Origin: Hyalangium versicolor
Lineage (GTDB): Bacteria > Myxococcota > Myxococcia > Myxococcales > Myxococcaceae
Direction of reading: 5' to 3'
Assembly: GCF_020103695.1 (NCBI RefSeq)
Contig: NZ_JAHXBF010000009.1
Location: forward strand, 248,001 to 312,000
Length of the DNA stretch: 64,000 bases
Each line of letters opens with the position of its first letter. Position 1 is the stretch's first letter. A program made the position numbers and the translations under genes. The notes below the pieces were generated by a model. That model was not told the origin of the DNA and made no database searches. It saw only the letters and a list, made by a program, of their open reading frames with translations. This document shows, piece by piece, positions 1-7,879 of this stretch.

Positions 1-917
1 TCCGCGTCCGGCCGCGTGCTCACTCCACTGTCCGTGCGCAGCACTCGGATATGCGCCTCATAAGCCGGCTCGGCCTTCACCAGCTCCTGGCGGATGGACT
101 CCATCAGCTCCACCACCCGCTGCGGTGACTGCCCCGGAATGGGACGCCACTCCACCGTGAAGCGGCACACGCCCGGGAGGATGTTCTTCGCCTTCCCCCC
201 CGAGATGATCCCCACGTTCACCGTGGTGTACGGCGGCTCGAAGCTCTCGTCCCTCTCCTCGCGCAGCACCGTGAGCGCCACCTGCTCCAGCCGGTGCAGG
301 AAGCGCCCGGCCCGGAAGATGGCCGACGCTCCCGTGTCCGGGTACGCGCTGTGCCCCTCCTTGCCGCGCACCTCCACCTCTCCCAGGCAGTAGCCCTTGT
401 TGGCGCGCACCGGCACCAGCCGCGTGGGCTCTCCCACGATGGCGTGCCGTGCCCTCCCCTTCCCCGCCTCCGCCAGCTTCTTGGCGCCCACCAGGCCAAT
501 CTCCTCATCCGCCGTGAGCGCCACCATCAGCGGAGCCTTCAGCCGCTCAGCGCGGAGAGCCGCGTGCAGCGCGCAGGCGATGAACCCCTTGGTGTCGCAC
601 GCGCCCCGTCCGTAGAGCCGACCGTCCCGCTCCGTCAGCCGCAGAGCGTCCGTCCACGCCGCGTCATACGGCACGCAGTCCGAGTGCCCCACCAACGCCA
701 GCGCCGCGCGTCCCTCGTCTCCGCCCTTCACCGCCACCAGATTCACCTTCTCCACGCCCGCCTCATCCGTATAGCGCTGACGCTCAGCCACGAAGCCCGC
801 GCCCTCCAGCCGGGTCTGCGCATAGTCGATGAGCGGCGCGTTGGGGCGCACCGAGGTGGTGTCCAGCGCAACCAGATCCGTCAGCAGGGCCCGCAATGCG
901 GGCAGCGTGTCATTCAC
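1..917 (-). CDS. argE: M20 family amidohydrolase, ArgE-like (3' end outside window)
   Basis: Zinc-dependent M20 deacylase of the acetylornithine deacetylase type. Read on the minus strand from a GTG at 917, the protein shows the metal-binding 'GHSDCVP' segment, then 'GRGACDTKG' with the bridging Asp, then 'TADEEIG' with the catalytic Glu pair, then 'NKGYCLGEVEVRGKEGHSA' leading into the dimerisation domain. About 305 codons are present and the C-terminus lies beyond base 1. The GTG start overlaps the hutF stop (GTGA at 917-914), so the two are translationally coupled. ArgE would normally remove acetyl from N-acetylornithine. The coupling to hutF suggests it might instead deformylate N-formylglutamate. 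The family is secure, the substrate is not. Confidence 0.85.
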   Translation of the reverse strand, partial: MNDTLPALRALLTDLVALDTTSVRPNAPLIDYAQTRLEGAGFVAERQRYTDEAGVEKVNLVAVKGGDEGRAALALVGHSDCVPYDAAWTDALRLTERDGRLYGRGACDTKGFIACALHAALRAERLKAPLMVALTADEEIGLVGAKKLAEAGKGRARHAIVGEPTRLVPVRANKGYCLGEVEVRGKEGHSAYPDTGASAIFRAGRFLHRLEQVALTVLREERDESFEPPYTTVNVGIISGGKAKNILPGVCRFTVEWRPIPGQSPQRVVELMESIRQELVKAEPAYEAHIRVLRTDSGVSTRPDA

Positions 918-2299
918 GAGTACAGCCTCCGAGCCAGCGCATGGAAGTCGCGACCCGACTCCTCCATCCGTGGGTGCTGACCGTCCCTCACCACGAGCCT
1001 TCCGTCCACAGCCACTTCACGCACCGCCGCCTTGTCCATGCCAAAGACGATGCCCGCCAGCAGCGATGAGGGACTGGCCCCCACGAGCGACGGGTGGTGC
1101 AGGTCCACCGTGAAGAAGTCCGCAGGAGCATCCGGCACCAGCGCCCCCGTGGGCAGCCCCAGGCTCCGAGCACCATTCACCGTGCCCATCTCGAACAGCC
1201 GCGCCGCCAGCCCATCCACCGTGCCATGGCCCGGATCCAGCACCGCGCGCCGCACCCGGGACAGCCGCAGGTGCCCCTCGAGCTGCCGCGCCTCGTCCAG
1301 CAGATCCACCGTGGCCTGGCTGTCCGAGCCCAGGCACAGCCGCGCGCCCGCGCCCACCAGCCGGTCCGCGGGGACGATGCCATCCCCCAGGTTGCGCTCG
1401 GTGGAGGGGCACGCGCAGACGGACGCATTCACCTCGCCCAGCATCCGCGCCTCCTCTCCCGTCACGTGCACCGCGTGCACCGCCGTGAACCGCTCCTCCA
1501 ACAGCCCCAGCTCCTCGAGCAGCTCCACTGGGCGCAAGCCATACTCGGCCACGCACGCCTCGATCTCCTTGGGCTGCTCAGCCACGTGCATGTGCACGGG
1601 CAGCTGCCCACGGATTCCCGCGAGCACCGTGAGCCACTCTCGCGGCACCGCGCGCACGCTGTGAGGTGCCAGTCCCACGCTCACCCCAGCCTGTCCCTCC
1701 ATCTCCCGGACGAGCTCCTCCACCGAGGAGAGGTAGGCATCCACGTCCTTGTCGATGAACCGCCGCTGCCGGGGATTCTCCGGCACCCGGAAGCCCGCGC
1801 GCGCATAGCCCACCCGCAGCAGCACGATGCGCAACCCCACGTCCCGCGCGGCGCGGATCACCTCGTGCGCCAGCGCGTTGCGCTCCACATAGGGGCGGCC
1901 ATCCGGCTGGTGGTGCAGGTAGTGGAACTCCCCCACCGAGGTGATGCCCGCCAACACCATCTCCAGGAAGGCCTGACGCGATGCGGTGTAGACCTCCTCG
2001 GGATTCAGGGCCTCGGCGGCGCGGTACATGGCCTCGCGCCAGCTCCAGAAGTCGTCCGTGCCGCTGCCAGACGCCACATACTCCGTGCGGCCACGGATGA
2101 GGCGCTGGAACGCATGGGAATGTCCGTTGACAAGCCCCGGCAGCAGCGCTCGCCCCGGCAATCGGACAATTCGTGCCCCCTGGGGGAGGGGCCCCTCTGG
2201 AAGCACGCGGCCATCCGCGCCAACCTGCAGGGAACTGCCCTCGTGAAACCGGCCCAATCGATAAAGGAGGTCCGGCTGATAGACGGTGATGTCGCTCAC
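914..2299 (-). CDS. hutF: Formimidoylglutamate deiminase
   Basis: Amidohydrolase-superfamily enzyme of histidine catabolism that converts N-formimidoyl-L-glutamate to N-formyl-L-glutamate and ammonia in the cytosol. 461 aa, the usual HutF length. Visible metal ligands and active-site segments: 'NGHSHAFQR' (His60, His62), 'APHSVRAVP' around 211, 'HMHVAEQ' (His236/238), 'AVHAVHV' (His275/278) and 'GSDSQ' (Asp326); 'GTDDFWSWRE' near 80 is also typical of HutF. The start is a GTG at 2299 with a weak ribosome-binding site. The gene overlaps the downstream M20 deacylase by four bases. The pathway's next step would be N-formylglutamate deformylation, and no canonical HutG is in view. Confidence 0.92.
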   Translation of the reverse strand: MSDITVYQPDLLYRLGRFHEGSSLQVGADGRVLPEGPLPQGARIVRLPGRALLPGLVNGHSHAFQRLIRGRTEYVASGSGTDDFWSWREAMYRAAEALNPEEVYTASRQAFLEMVLAGITSVGEFHYLHHQPDGRPYVERNALAHEVIRAARDVGLRIVLLRVGYARAGFRVPENPRQRRFIDKDVDAYLSSVEELVREMEGQAGVSVGLAPHSVRAVPREWLTVLAGIRGQLPVHMHVAEQPKEIEACVAEYGLRPVELLEELGLLEERFTAVHAVHVTGEEARMLGEVNASVCACPSTERNLGDGIVPADRLVGAGARLCLGSDSQATVDLLDEARQLEGHLRLSRVRRAVLDPGHGTVDGLAARLFEMGTVNGARSLGLPTGALVPDAPADFFTVDLHHPSLVGASPSSLLAGIVFGMDKAAVREVAVDGRLVVRDGQHPRMEESGRDFHALARRLYS

Positions 2300-2383
2300 G
2301 CGCGGCAGCCTATGTCACTGTTTTGGCGCGCCGCAGCACAGGTTCTCACTTCAGGTCCACCGGTCAACGGCGCGAGAGCCCGC

Positions 2384-2402
2384 TGTTGACACTCTGCCAA
2401 CA
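2384..2402. promoter_or_regulatory. Palindromic operator over the beta-oxidation operon promoter
   Basis: TGTTGACACTCTGCCAACA: arms TGTTGACA and TGCCAACA around a CTC centre, with 7 of 8 arm positions paired. It overlaps a perfect -35 hexamer TTGACA (2386-2391); a weak -10 (CATCAT, 2409-2414) follows at 17 bp. The site ends 41 bp before the ATG at 2444. The same sequence, 18 of 19 bases identical in reverse complement, recurs at 16009-16027 before the RoxA-like gene. Size and symmetry suit a TetR-family operator, and the operon's own TetR gene at 3283 is the obvious candidate binder. The repeat is seen directly; the protein assignment is inferred. Confidence 0.75.
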
Positions 2403-2443
2403 AGCTCCCATCATCGTTTCGAAGGAGCGAGGAGGCCCCATCC

Positions 2444-3286
2444 ATGAGCTACCAACACATCCGGTCTTCCGTCGCGGACCGGGTCGCCACCTTGGAATTG
2501 CACCGTCCCGAGGCCCGGAACGGTTTCACCGTCACCATGGCCGACGAGCTCGATGACGCGCTCCGAGCCGCCGACGACAACGAGGACGTGCGCGTCGTCA
2601 TCCTCACGGGGGCCGGTAAGGACTTCTGCGTGGGAGCGGACCTCAGTGGCCGCTCGTTCGAGGCAGCGAACCTCGAGCTGCCGGAGAACGGCTGGGTGGA
2701 ACCGGCCACGCGGGTGACGCGCCGGATGTTCTCGCTGCGCAAGCCCGTCATCGCCGCGGTCCGAGGCGCCGCGGTGGGCGTGGGCTCGACGATGCTCCTC
2801 CCCGCGGACTTCCGCCTCGCCGCGAAGGACAGCCGCTTTGGCTTCGTCTTCAGCCGCCGTGGCATCTACCCGGAAGCGGGCTCGAGCTGGTTCCTGCCGC
2901 GCCTCGTGGGAATGGGGCGCGCGCTGGACTGGATGGTGAGTGGCCGGCTGATTCCGGCGGAAGAGGCGCTCGCAGCGGGCCTCGTGAAGTCGCTCCACGA
3001 GCCGGAGGCCCTGCTCGACGCCGCCTATGCGCTCGCGCGCGAGCTGGTCGAGAACACCGCGCCCGTGTCCGTGGCCGTCATCCGCCAGGCGCTCTACCGG
3101 ATGAGCGCGCTGCCCTCGCCCGAGCCCGCCTTCGAACTCGACAGCCGGCTCATCGCGACGCTAGGCCAGAACGCGGACGCCGTGGAGGGAGTCATGTCCT
3201 TCCTGCAGAAGCGGCCCGCGAAGTTCACCCGGACGCTCGAGCAGGATCTGCCAGCGTTCCTGCCCTGGCAGGAGCGCAAGTCATGA
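2444..3286 (+). CDS. Enoyl-CoA hydratase/isomerase (crotonase family)
   Basis: Cytosolic beta-oxidation enzyme adding water to trans-2-enoyl-CoA, or possibly an isomerase. 280 aa, the standard single-domain crotonase length. The oxyanion-hole segments are 'CVGADLSG' (62-69) and 'GAAVGVG' (108-114); a candidate catalytic Glu lies in 'IYPEAGSSWFLPR' (Glu144). A strong GAGGAGG ribosome-binding site precedes the ATG. First gene of the operon, immediately behind the 19-bp palindrome at 2384. Its stop overlaps the TetR start (ATGA). Because the operon also carries a hydratase domain in the gene at 10321, this one may have a distinct substrate such as a branched or unsaturated acyl-CoA. Confidence 0.88.
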   Translation: MSYQHIRSSVADRVATLELHRPEARNGFTVTMADELDDALRAADDNEDVRVVILTGAGKDFCVGADLSGRSFEAANLELPENGWVEPATRVTRRMFSLRKPVIAAVRGAAVGVGSTMLLPADFRLAAKDSRFGFVFSRRGIYPEAGSSWFLPRLVGMGRALDWMVSGRLIPAEEALAAGLVKSLHEPEALLDAAYALARELVENTAPVSVAVIRQALYRMSALPSPEPAFELDSRLIATLGQNADAVEGVMSFLQKRPAKFTRTLEQDLPAFLPWQERKS

Positions 3287-3954
3287 GCTCCACCAGCGCA
3301 CCCCGTTGGAAGCGGCTGGAGCCGGACGAGCGCCGGGAGCAGATCCTCAAGTGCGCCGTGCGCCTTTTCGGTGAGCGCCCGTACTCGGAGGTCTCGACCA
3401 CGGACATCGCCCGGGAGGCAGGCGTCGCGCGCGGACTGCTCAACCACTACTTCGGGCAGAAGCGGGACCTCTACTTGAAGGTCATCAAGCGGATGCTGCT
3501 CATGCCCGGCCTGGAGGAGAGCGTGCCCATGACAGGATCTCTGCGCGAGCGCGTCGAGCGCAGCGTCAAATGGTACCTCGATACGGTGGAGACCCACGGA
3601 AAGACCTACGTGGCGGTCACCGGCATGGGAGGCATCGGCTCGGATCCGGAAGTCGAGCGCATCATCTTGGAGTCGGATGACGTGGCCTCCACGAAGACGC
3701 TCGAGTTCCTGGGCCTCAAGGTCGAAGTCGGAAGCGACGCGCGGCAGCGGGCGATGATGCGCTCCTACGCAGGCCTGGTGAAGGCCACCATCCGCGAGTG
3801 GATTCGCGGCGGAACGCTCTCCCGCGAGGACGCGCACCTGCTCCTGAGCGAAGCGCTCATCACGATCGTGCGCGACGTGTTCCCCCAGCTCGCACAGCAG
3901 GCGGGCCCCGAGCGCGCCGGCGCCAAGACGCCAAAGACAGGTCCCAAGCGATGA
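3283..3954 (+). CDS. TetR/AcrR family transcriptional regulator
   Basis: 223 aa. N-terminal helix-turn-helix at about residues 20-66 with the usual TetR pattern 'REQILKCAVRLFGERPYSEV' followed by 'TTDIAREAGVARGLLNHYF', then an all-helical ligand-binding domain. It starts inside the stop of the enoyl-CoA hydratase gene (ATGA) and its own stop touches the first possible ATG of the SDR gene, so it is co-transcribed with the catabolic enzymes. It probably represses its own operon, and perhaps the convergent RoxA-like gene, through the two matching palindromes at 2384-2402 and 16009-16027. The effector is unknown; acyl-CoA intermediates are common ligands for TetR regulators of fatty-acid operons. 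Confidence 0.9.
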   Translation: MSSTSAPRWKRLEPDERREQILKCAVRLFGERPYSEVSTTDIAREAGVARGLLNHYFGQKRDLYLKVIKRMLLMPGLEESVPMTGSLRERVERSVKWYLDTVETHGKTYVAVTGMGGIGSDPEVERIILESDDVASTKTLEFLGLKVEVGSDARQRAMMRSYAGLVKATIREWIRGGTLSREDAHLLLSEALITIVRDVFPQLAQQAGPERAGAKTPKTGPKR

Positions 3955-3965
3955 AGGAACCAGCC

Positions 3966-4793
3966 ATGAGCTCGAAGCCACTCGCGGGGCGCACGCTGCT
4001 GATGTCCGGAGGCAGCCGAGGCATCGGGTTGGCGATCGGCGTCGCGGCGGGGCGGCTGGGGGCCAACGTCGCGCTCCTGGCGAAGACCGACACCCCGGAT
4101 CCGCGGCTGCCCGGGACGGTGCACACGGCGGCCGCCGAGATCGAAGCCGCGGGAGGCAAGGCGCTCGCGGTGGTGGGCGACGTGCGCGACGAGGCGGACG
4201 TGCAGCGGGCCGTGGATGAGACGGTGGCGCGCTTTGGCGGCATCGACTTCTGCGTCAACAACGCCAGCGCCCTCGCTCCGCTCAAGACCGAGGAGCTGCC
4301 CATCAAGCGCTTCGATCTGATGCAGCAGATCCAGCTCCGGGGGACGTTCCTCCTGACGCGCACGGCGATTCCGCACCTGCGGCGCTCGCCCCACGCGCAC
4401 ATCCTCTCGCTCTCGCCGCCCATCAACCTCGCGCCGCACTGGATGGGCAAGCACCCGGCCTACACGCTCGCCAAGTACGGGATGACCCTGCTCACGCTCG
4501 GCTGGGCCGCGGAGCTGGCGGACGCGGGCATCGCCGCCAATGCCCTCTGGCCCCGGACGCTCATCGCCACCGCCGCCGTGAAGAACCTGCTCGGAGGCGA
4601 CGCGTCCATGCAGCGGGCTCGCTCGCCCGAGATCATGGCGGACGCGGCGGTGGCCATCCTTCAGCGCCCACCGCGCGACTGCACCGGGCAGACATTCATC
4701 GACGAAGAGGTGCTCCGCGCTGAAGGCGTCACCGACTTCAGCCGTTACGGGGGCGGCTCGGACATCATCCTCGACCTCTACGTCGATCCCTGA
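3966..4793 (+). CDS. SDR oxidoreductase, HSDL2-like
   Basis: 275 aa short-chain dehydrogenase with a Rossmann nucleotide-binding loop 'GGSRGIGLAI' (15-24), 'CVNNAS' (96-101), a serine in 'LSLSPP' (near 150) and catalytic Tyr166/Lys170 in 'YTLAKYG'. Segments such as 'HTAAAEIEAAGGKALAVVGD' and 'NALWPRTLIATAAV' are characteristic of the hydroxysteroid-dehydrogenase-like-2 family; the SCP2 sterol-carrier domain of eukaryotic HSDL2 is absent. The ATG at 3966 has an AAGGA site 8 nt upstream. An ATG at 3951, overlapping the TetR stop, is the alternative start. Likely NAD(P)-dependent oxidation or reduction of a lipid or isoprenoid intermediate; the substrate cannot be told from sequence. Confidence 0.87.
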   Translation: MSSKPLAGRTLLMSGGSRGIGLAIGVAAGRLGANVALLAKTDTPDPRLPGTVHTAAAEIEAAGGKALAVVGDVRDEADVQRAVDETVARFGGIDFCVNNASALAPLKTEELPIKRFDLMQQIQLRGTFLLTRTAIPHLRRSPHAHILSLSPPINLAPHWMGKHPAYTLAKYGMTLLTLGWAAELADAGIAANALWPRTLIATAAVKNLLGGDASMQRARSPEIMADAAVAILQRPPRDCTGQTFIDEEVLRAEGVTDFSRYGGGSDIILDLYVDP

Positions 4794-4841
4794 AGAGGAA
4801 CAGATCAGCACATGTAGCTCATCAAGTCGGAGGAGGTACCC

Positions 4842-6680
4842 ATGGGGGCGTCGCTCGCGGACCTGGAAGCGCAGTGCCAATCAAGGGCGGACAAGCTCAC
4901 GCTGCCGCTCCTGCTCAAGCGCAATGCAGAAGAATACGCGGGCGCTCCGGCGCTCACCGCCGGAGACTCGACGCTCACCTGGGCCCAGCTGCGAGAACGG
5001 ATCGCCGCCCTCACGCGCGGGCTCGCGGCGCTCGGGTTGAAGCGAAGCGAGCGGATGATGATCATGATGAGCAGCCGGCCAGAGCACTGGATCATCGATC
5101 ATGCCGCGGTCCATCTCGGCGCCATCCCCTGCACCGCGTATCAGACCCTGAGCACCGAGCAGGTGAGCTACGTCGCCCGGCACAGCGGCGCCACGGTGGT
5201 GGTGCTGGAGGGCGCCGACGAGATTGCCCGCTGGCAGCCGGTGCTCGAGACGCTCCCAGCCCTCAAGGGAGTCATCGTCATCGACGCATCGGCCGTGCCG
5301 CAGGGGGATGACCGATTCTTTTCTTTCGCGGAGCTCGAGGTCCAGGGACGCCAGCTGCACCAGGCGAACCCGAATGTCTTCGAGGACGGCTGGAGGACCG
5401 TCCGGCCCGAGGATCCGATCGCGATGATGTACACGTCGGGGACCACCGGCGATCCCAAGGGCGTGGTGTTGAGCCACCGCAACGCCTTCTACGAGGCGAT
5501 CGCGGTGGACCTTGCCGCTCCCGTGCCGATGCAGGTTCCCTCCGTCGCCTATCTTCCGTTGGCCCATATCGCGGAGCGCGAACTCGGCTTCTACCGCGCG
5601 CTCTACAAGGCACTGCACATCCACATCTGTGCGGATCCCACGGGCGTGGTGCCGCTGCTGGCCAAGGTGCGGCCTCCCGCGTTCTTCGGTGTGCCGCGTG
5701 TCTGGGAGAAGCTCGCCGCGGGCCTCCGGGCGAAGGTGGGCGCGCTCGAACCCGCTCAACGCGAGCCCCTCCTCGCCGCCCATGCGGTGGCCCTGGAAGC
5801 CTTCCGGCTCGAAGGCGCCGGGAAGGCCGTGCCCCCGGAGCTCGCGCAGCGGGCGGCTGAGGCGGACGCCAAGGTCCTCAAGCCCCTGCGACGGATGATA
5901 GGGCTGGATGCGCTCCAGTGGGCGAGCAGCGGCTCGGCGCCCATTCCCGTGGAGGTGCTCGAATACCTCGGCGGCTTCGGAATCAAGGTGCTCGAAGTCT
6001 GGGGCATGAGCGAGACCACAGGCTGCGCCACCATCAACACCGCCGAGGACTTCCGCGTGGGGGCCGTGGGTCGTGCCATCCCCGGGCTTCAGATCCGGTT
6101 GGCCTCGGACGGGGAGATCTTCGTCCGCGGCCCCGTGGTGTTCCTCGGCTATCTCGCCGCGAATGGCCAGATCGTCAGCGCGGTCGACTCGGAGGGCTGG
6201 CTGGCCACCGGTGACATCGGCACGCTCGACGCCGACGGCTACCTCACCATCACCGACCGCAAGAAGGAACTCCTCATCACCTCGAGCGGGAAGAACATCG
6301 CGCCGACCAAGATCGAGGGCCTGCTGCGCGCCCATCCCCTCATCGCCCAGGCGATCGCGATCGGCGACGGCTGGCCCTACGTGACAGCGCTCATCTCCCT
6401 CGACGCGGAGATCGCACCGGTCTGGGCCAAGGGACGTGGTCTCTCGACACAATCCATCGCCGACCTCGTGAGCGAGCCGACGGTTCGAGCGGAGATCGAG
6501 GCGCTCGTGGCCTCGATCAACACCCGGCTGTCCCGAGCGGAGCAGGTCAAGAGCTTCGCCGTGGTCTCCGAGGTGTGGACTCCCGCGACGGGCCAGCTCA
6601 CCCCCACCCTCAAGCTCAAGCGCCGAGTGATCCTCCAGCAATACGCCGAGCGCATCGCCACGCTCTACGCGAACACCTGA
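4842..6680 (+). CDS. fadD: Long-chain acyl-CoA synthetase (AMP-forming)
   Basis: Activates a carboxylic acid to its acyl-CoA through an acyl-AMP intermediate. 612 aa, FadD15/LACS subfamily size. Motifs: P-loop 'YTSGTTGDPKG' (197-207), 'GMSETTG' near 388, 'ATGDIG' near 460 and the hinge/A10 region 'DRKKELLITSSGKNIAPTKI' near 475-495. A strong GGAGGAGG ribosome-binding site lies just before the ATG. It sits 48 bp behind the SDR gene in the same operon. In the proposed pathway it would activate the keto-acid made by the operon's aldehyde dehydrogenase. Acyl-chain preference is not readable; the family mostly takes long-chain acids. Confidence 0.9.
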   Translation: MGASLADLEAQCQSRADKLTLPLLLKRNAEEYAGAPALTAGDSTLTWAQLRERIAALTRGLAALGLKRSERMMIMMSSRPEHWIIDHAAVHLGAIPCTAYQTLSTEQVSYVARHSGATVVVLEGADEIARWQPVLETLPALKGVIVIDASAVPQGDDRFFSFAELEVQGRQLHQANPNVFEDGWRTVRPEDPIAMMYTSGTTGDPKGVVLSHRNAFYEAIAVDLAAPVPMQVPSVAYLPLAHIAERELGFYRALYKALHIHICADPTGVVPLLAKVRPPAFFGVPRVWEKLAAGLRAKVGALEPAQREPLLAAHAVALEAFRLEGAGKAVPPELAQRAAEADAKVLKPLRRMIGLDALQWASSGSAPIPVEVLEYLGGFGIKVLEVWGMSETTGCATINTAEDFRVGAVGRAIPGLQIRLASDGEIFVRGPVVFLGYLAANGQIVSAVDSEGWLATGDIGTLDADGYLTITDRKKELLITSSGKNIAPTKIEGLLRAHPLIAQAIAIGDGWPYVTALISLDAEIAPVWAKGRGLSTQSIADLVSEPTVRAEIEALVASINTRLSRAEQVKSFAVVSEVWTPATGQLTPTLKLKRRVILQQYAERIATLYANT

Positions 6681-6708
6681 CCCCTTCCCCCGCTCATCCG
6701 AGGACCTC

Positions 6709-7848
6709 ATGCATGTGAGAACACCGGAGCACGCCTCGTTCGCCTCCGCCATCGACACCTTCTGCCGCTCCAAGGTCGGCACTCGCGCGCAGCGCGACGC
6801 CTTGACCCGGAACGGCACCGAGGCCCACAGCCCCGCCCTCTACGCGCAGATGGCGGAGCTCGGCTGGCTCGGGGCGGGCATCGCGCCGGAGTATGGCGGC
6901 TCGGGCGGAGGCATGACCGACATCTGTATCTTCACCGAGCGCACCTCCTACTGGATGGCCCCGGTGGGCGGCTATGTCACCACGGCGGTCTCCGCCGGCC
7001 CCTACGCGAAGTTCGGAACCGAGGCCCAGCGCGAAAAGGTCCTCGGCGGCATCACCCGAGGCCGCGTCGAGGCCATCTCGATCTCCGAGCCTGGAGCCGG
7101 CTCGGACGCCGCGGCCATCACCTGCCGCGCGACGCGGACACCGGGCGGCTACATCATCAACGGGCAGAAGACGTGGTGCTCGAACGCGCACTTCGCGGAC
7201 CACATCCTGCTGGTAGCGCGCACCCTCGCCTCGAGCTCGCGGCACGAGGGCCTCACCATGTTCTGCGTCCCCGCGGGCACGCCGGGGATGGATATCCGGG
7301 GCATCCCCACGATGGCGGGCAAGGAAGTCAATGACGTGTTCTTCACCGACTGCTTCGTTCCCGAGAGCGCCGTGGTCGGAGCCGTGGACCAGGCCTGGCC
7401 CCAGATGATGGCCGGGCTCAACGGCGAGCGGCTCATCCTCGCCGCCAGCATGCTCGGCCGCGGCCGGCGCGCATTCGATGACGCCGTCGCGTACGTGAAG
7501 GAGCGCAAGCAGTTCGGCAAGCCCATCGGCTCCTTCCAGGCGCTCAAGCACCGGATCGCGGACCTCGCCACCGAGCTCGACTGCTGCGAGCTGCTCGTCT
7601 ACCGCGTGGCCGCGATGGCGGACGAGGCCCCCGACCGGATGCTCCCTCGCGAGGCCTCGATGGCGAAGTTGAAGACGACCGAGACCGCCAAGCGCGTGGC
7701 GATCGAGGGCATGCAGATGCTGGGGGGCTACGGCTACGCCCTCGAATACGACATGGAGTCGCATCTGCGCGCCACGGTGATCTCCACCGTCTTCGGCGGC
7801 ACGAGCGAGATCCAGCGCGACATCATCGGCAAGACGTTCGGGCTCTAG
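6709..7848 (+). CDS. Acyl-CoA dehydrogenase (first of two)
   Basis: FAD enzyme introducing the trans-2 double bond into acyl-CoA and passing electrons to ETF. 379 aa. 'SISEPGAGSD' (125-133) lies in the FAD-binding mid-domain and 'ERKQFGKPIGSFQALKHRIA' in the C-terminal helical domain. The position of the MCAD catalytic Glu376 (YEGT) reads 'FGGT' here, so the usual base is missing. Instead Glu240 in 'NGERLI' sits where isovaleryl-CoA and long-chain acyl-CoA dehydrogenases carry their base. That points to the LCAD/IVD catalytic type. The gene follows fadD by 28 bp with a GAGGA site. The second paralogue is directly downstream. Confidence 0.9.
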   Translation: MHVRTPEHASFASAIDTFCRSKVGTRAQRDALTRNGTEAHSPALYAQMAELGWLGAGIAPEYGGSGGGMTDICIFTERTSYWMAPVGGYVTTAVSAGPYAKFGTEAQREKVLGGITRGRVEAISISEPGAGSDAAAITCRATRTPGGYIINGQKTWCSNAHFADHILLVARTLASSSRHEGLTMFCVPAGTPGMDIRGIPTMAGKEVNDVFFTDCFVPESAVVGAVDQAWPQMMAGLNGERLILAASMLGRGRRAFDDAVAYVKERKQFGKPIGSFQALKHRIADLATELDCCELLVYRVAAMADEAPDRMLPREASMAKLKTTETAKRVAIEGMQMLGGYGYALEYDMESHLRATVISTVFGGTSEIQRDIIGKTFGL

Positions 7849-7879
7849 CAGTGCTGCACATGAGCGGAGAAAAGCAGAC

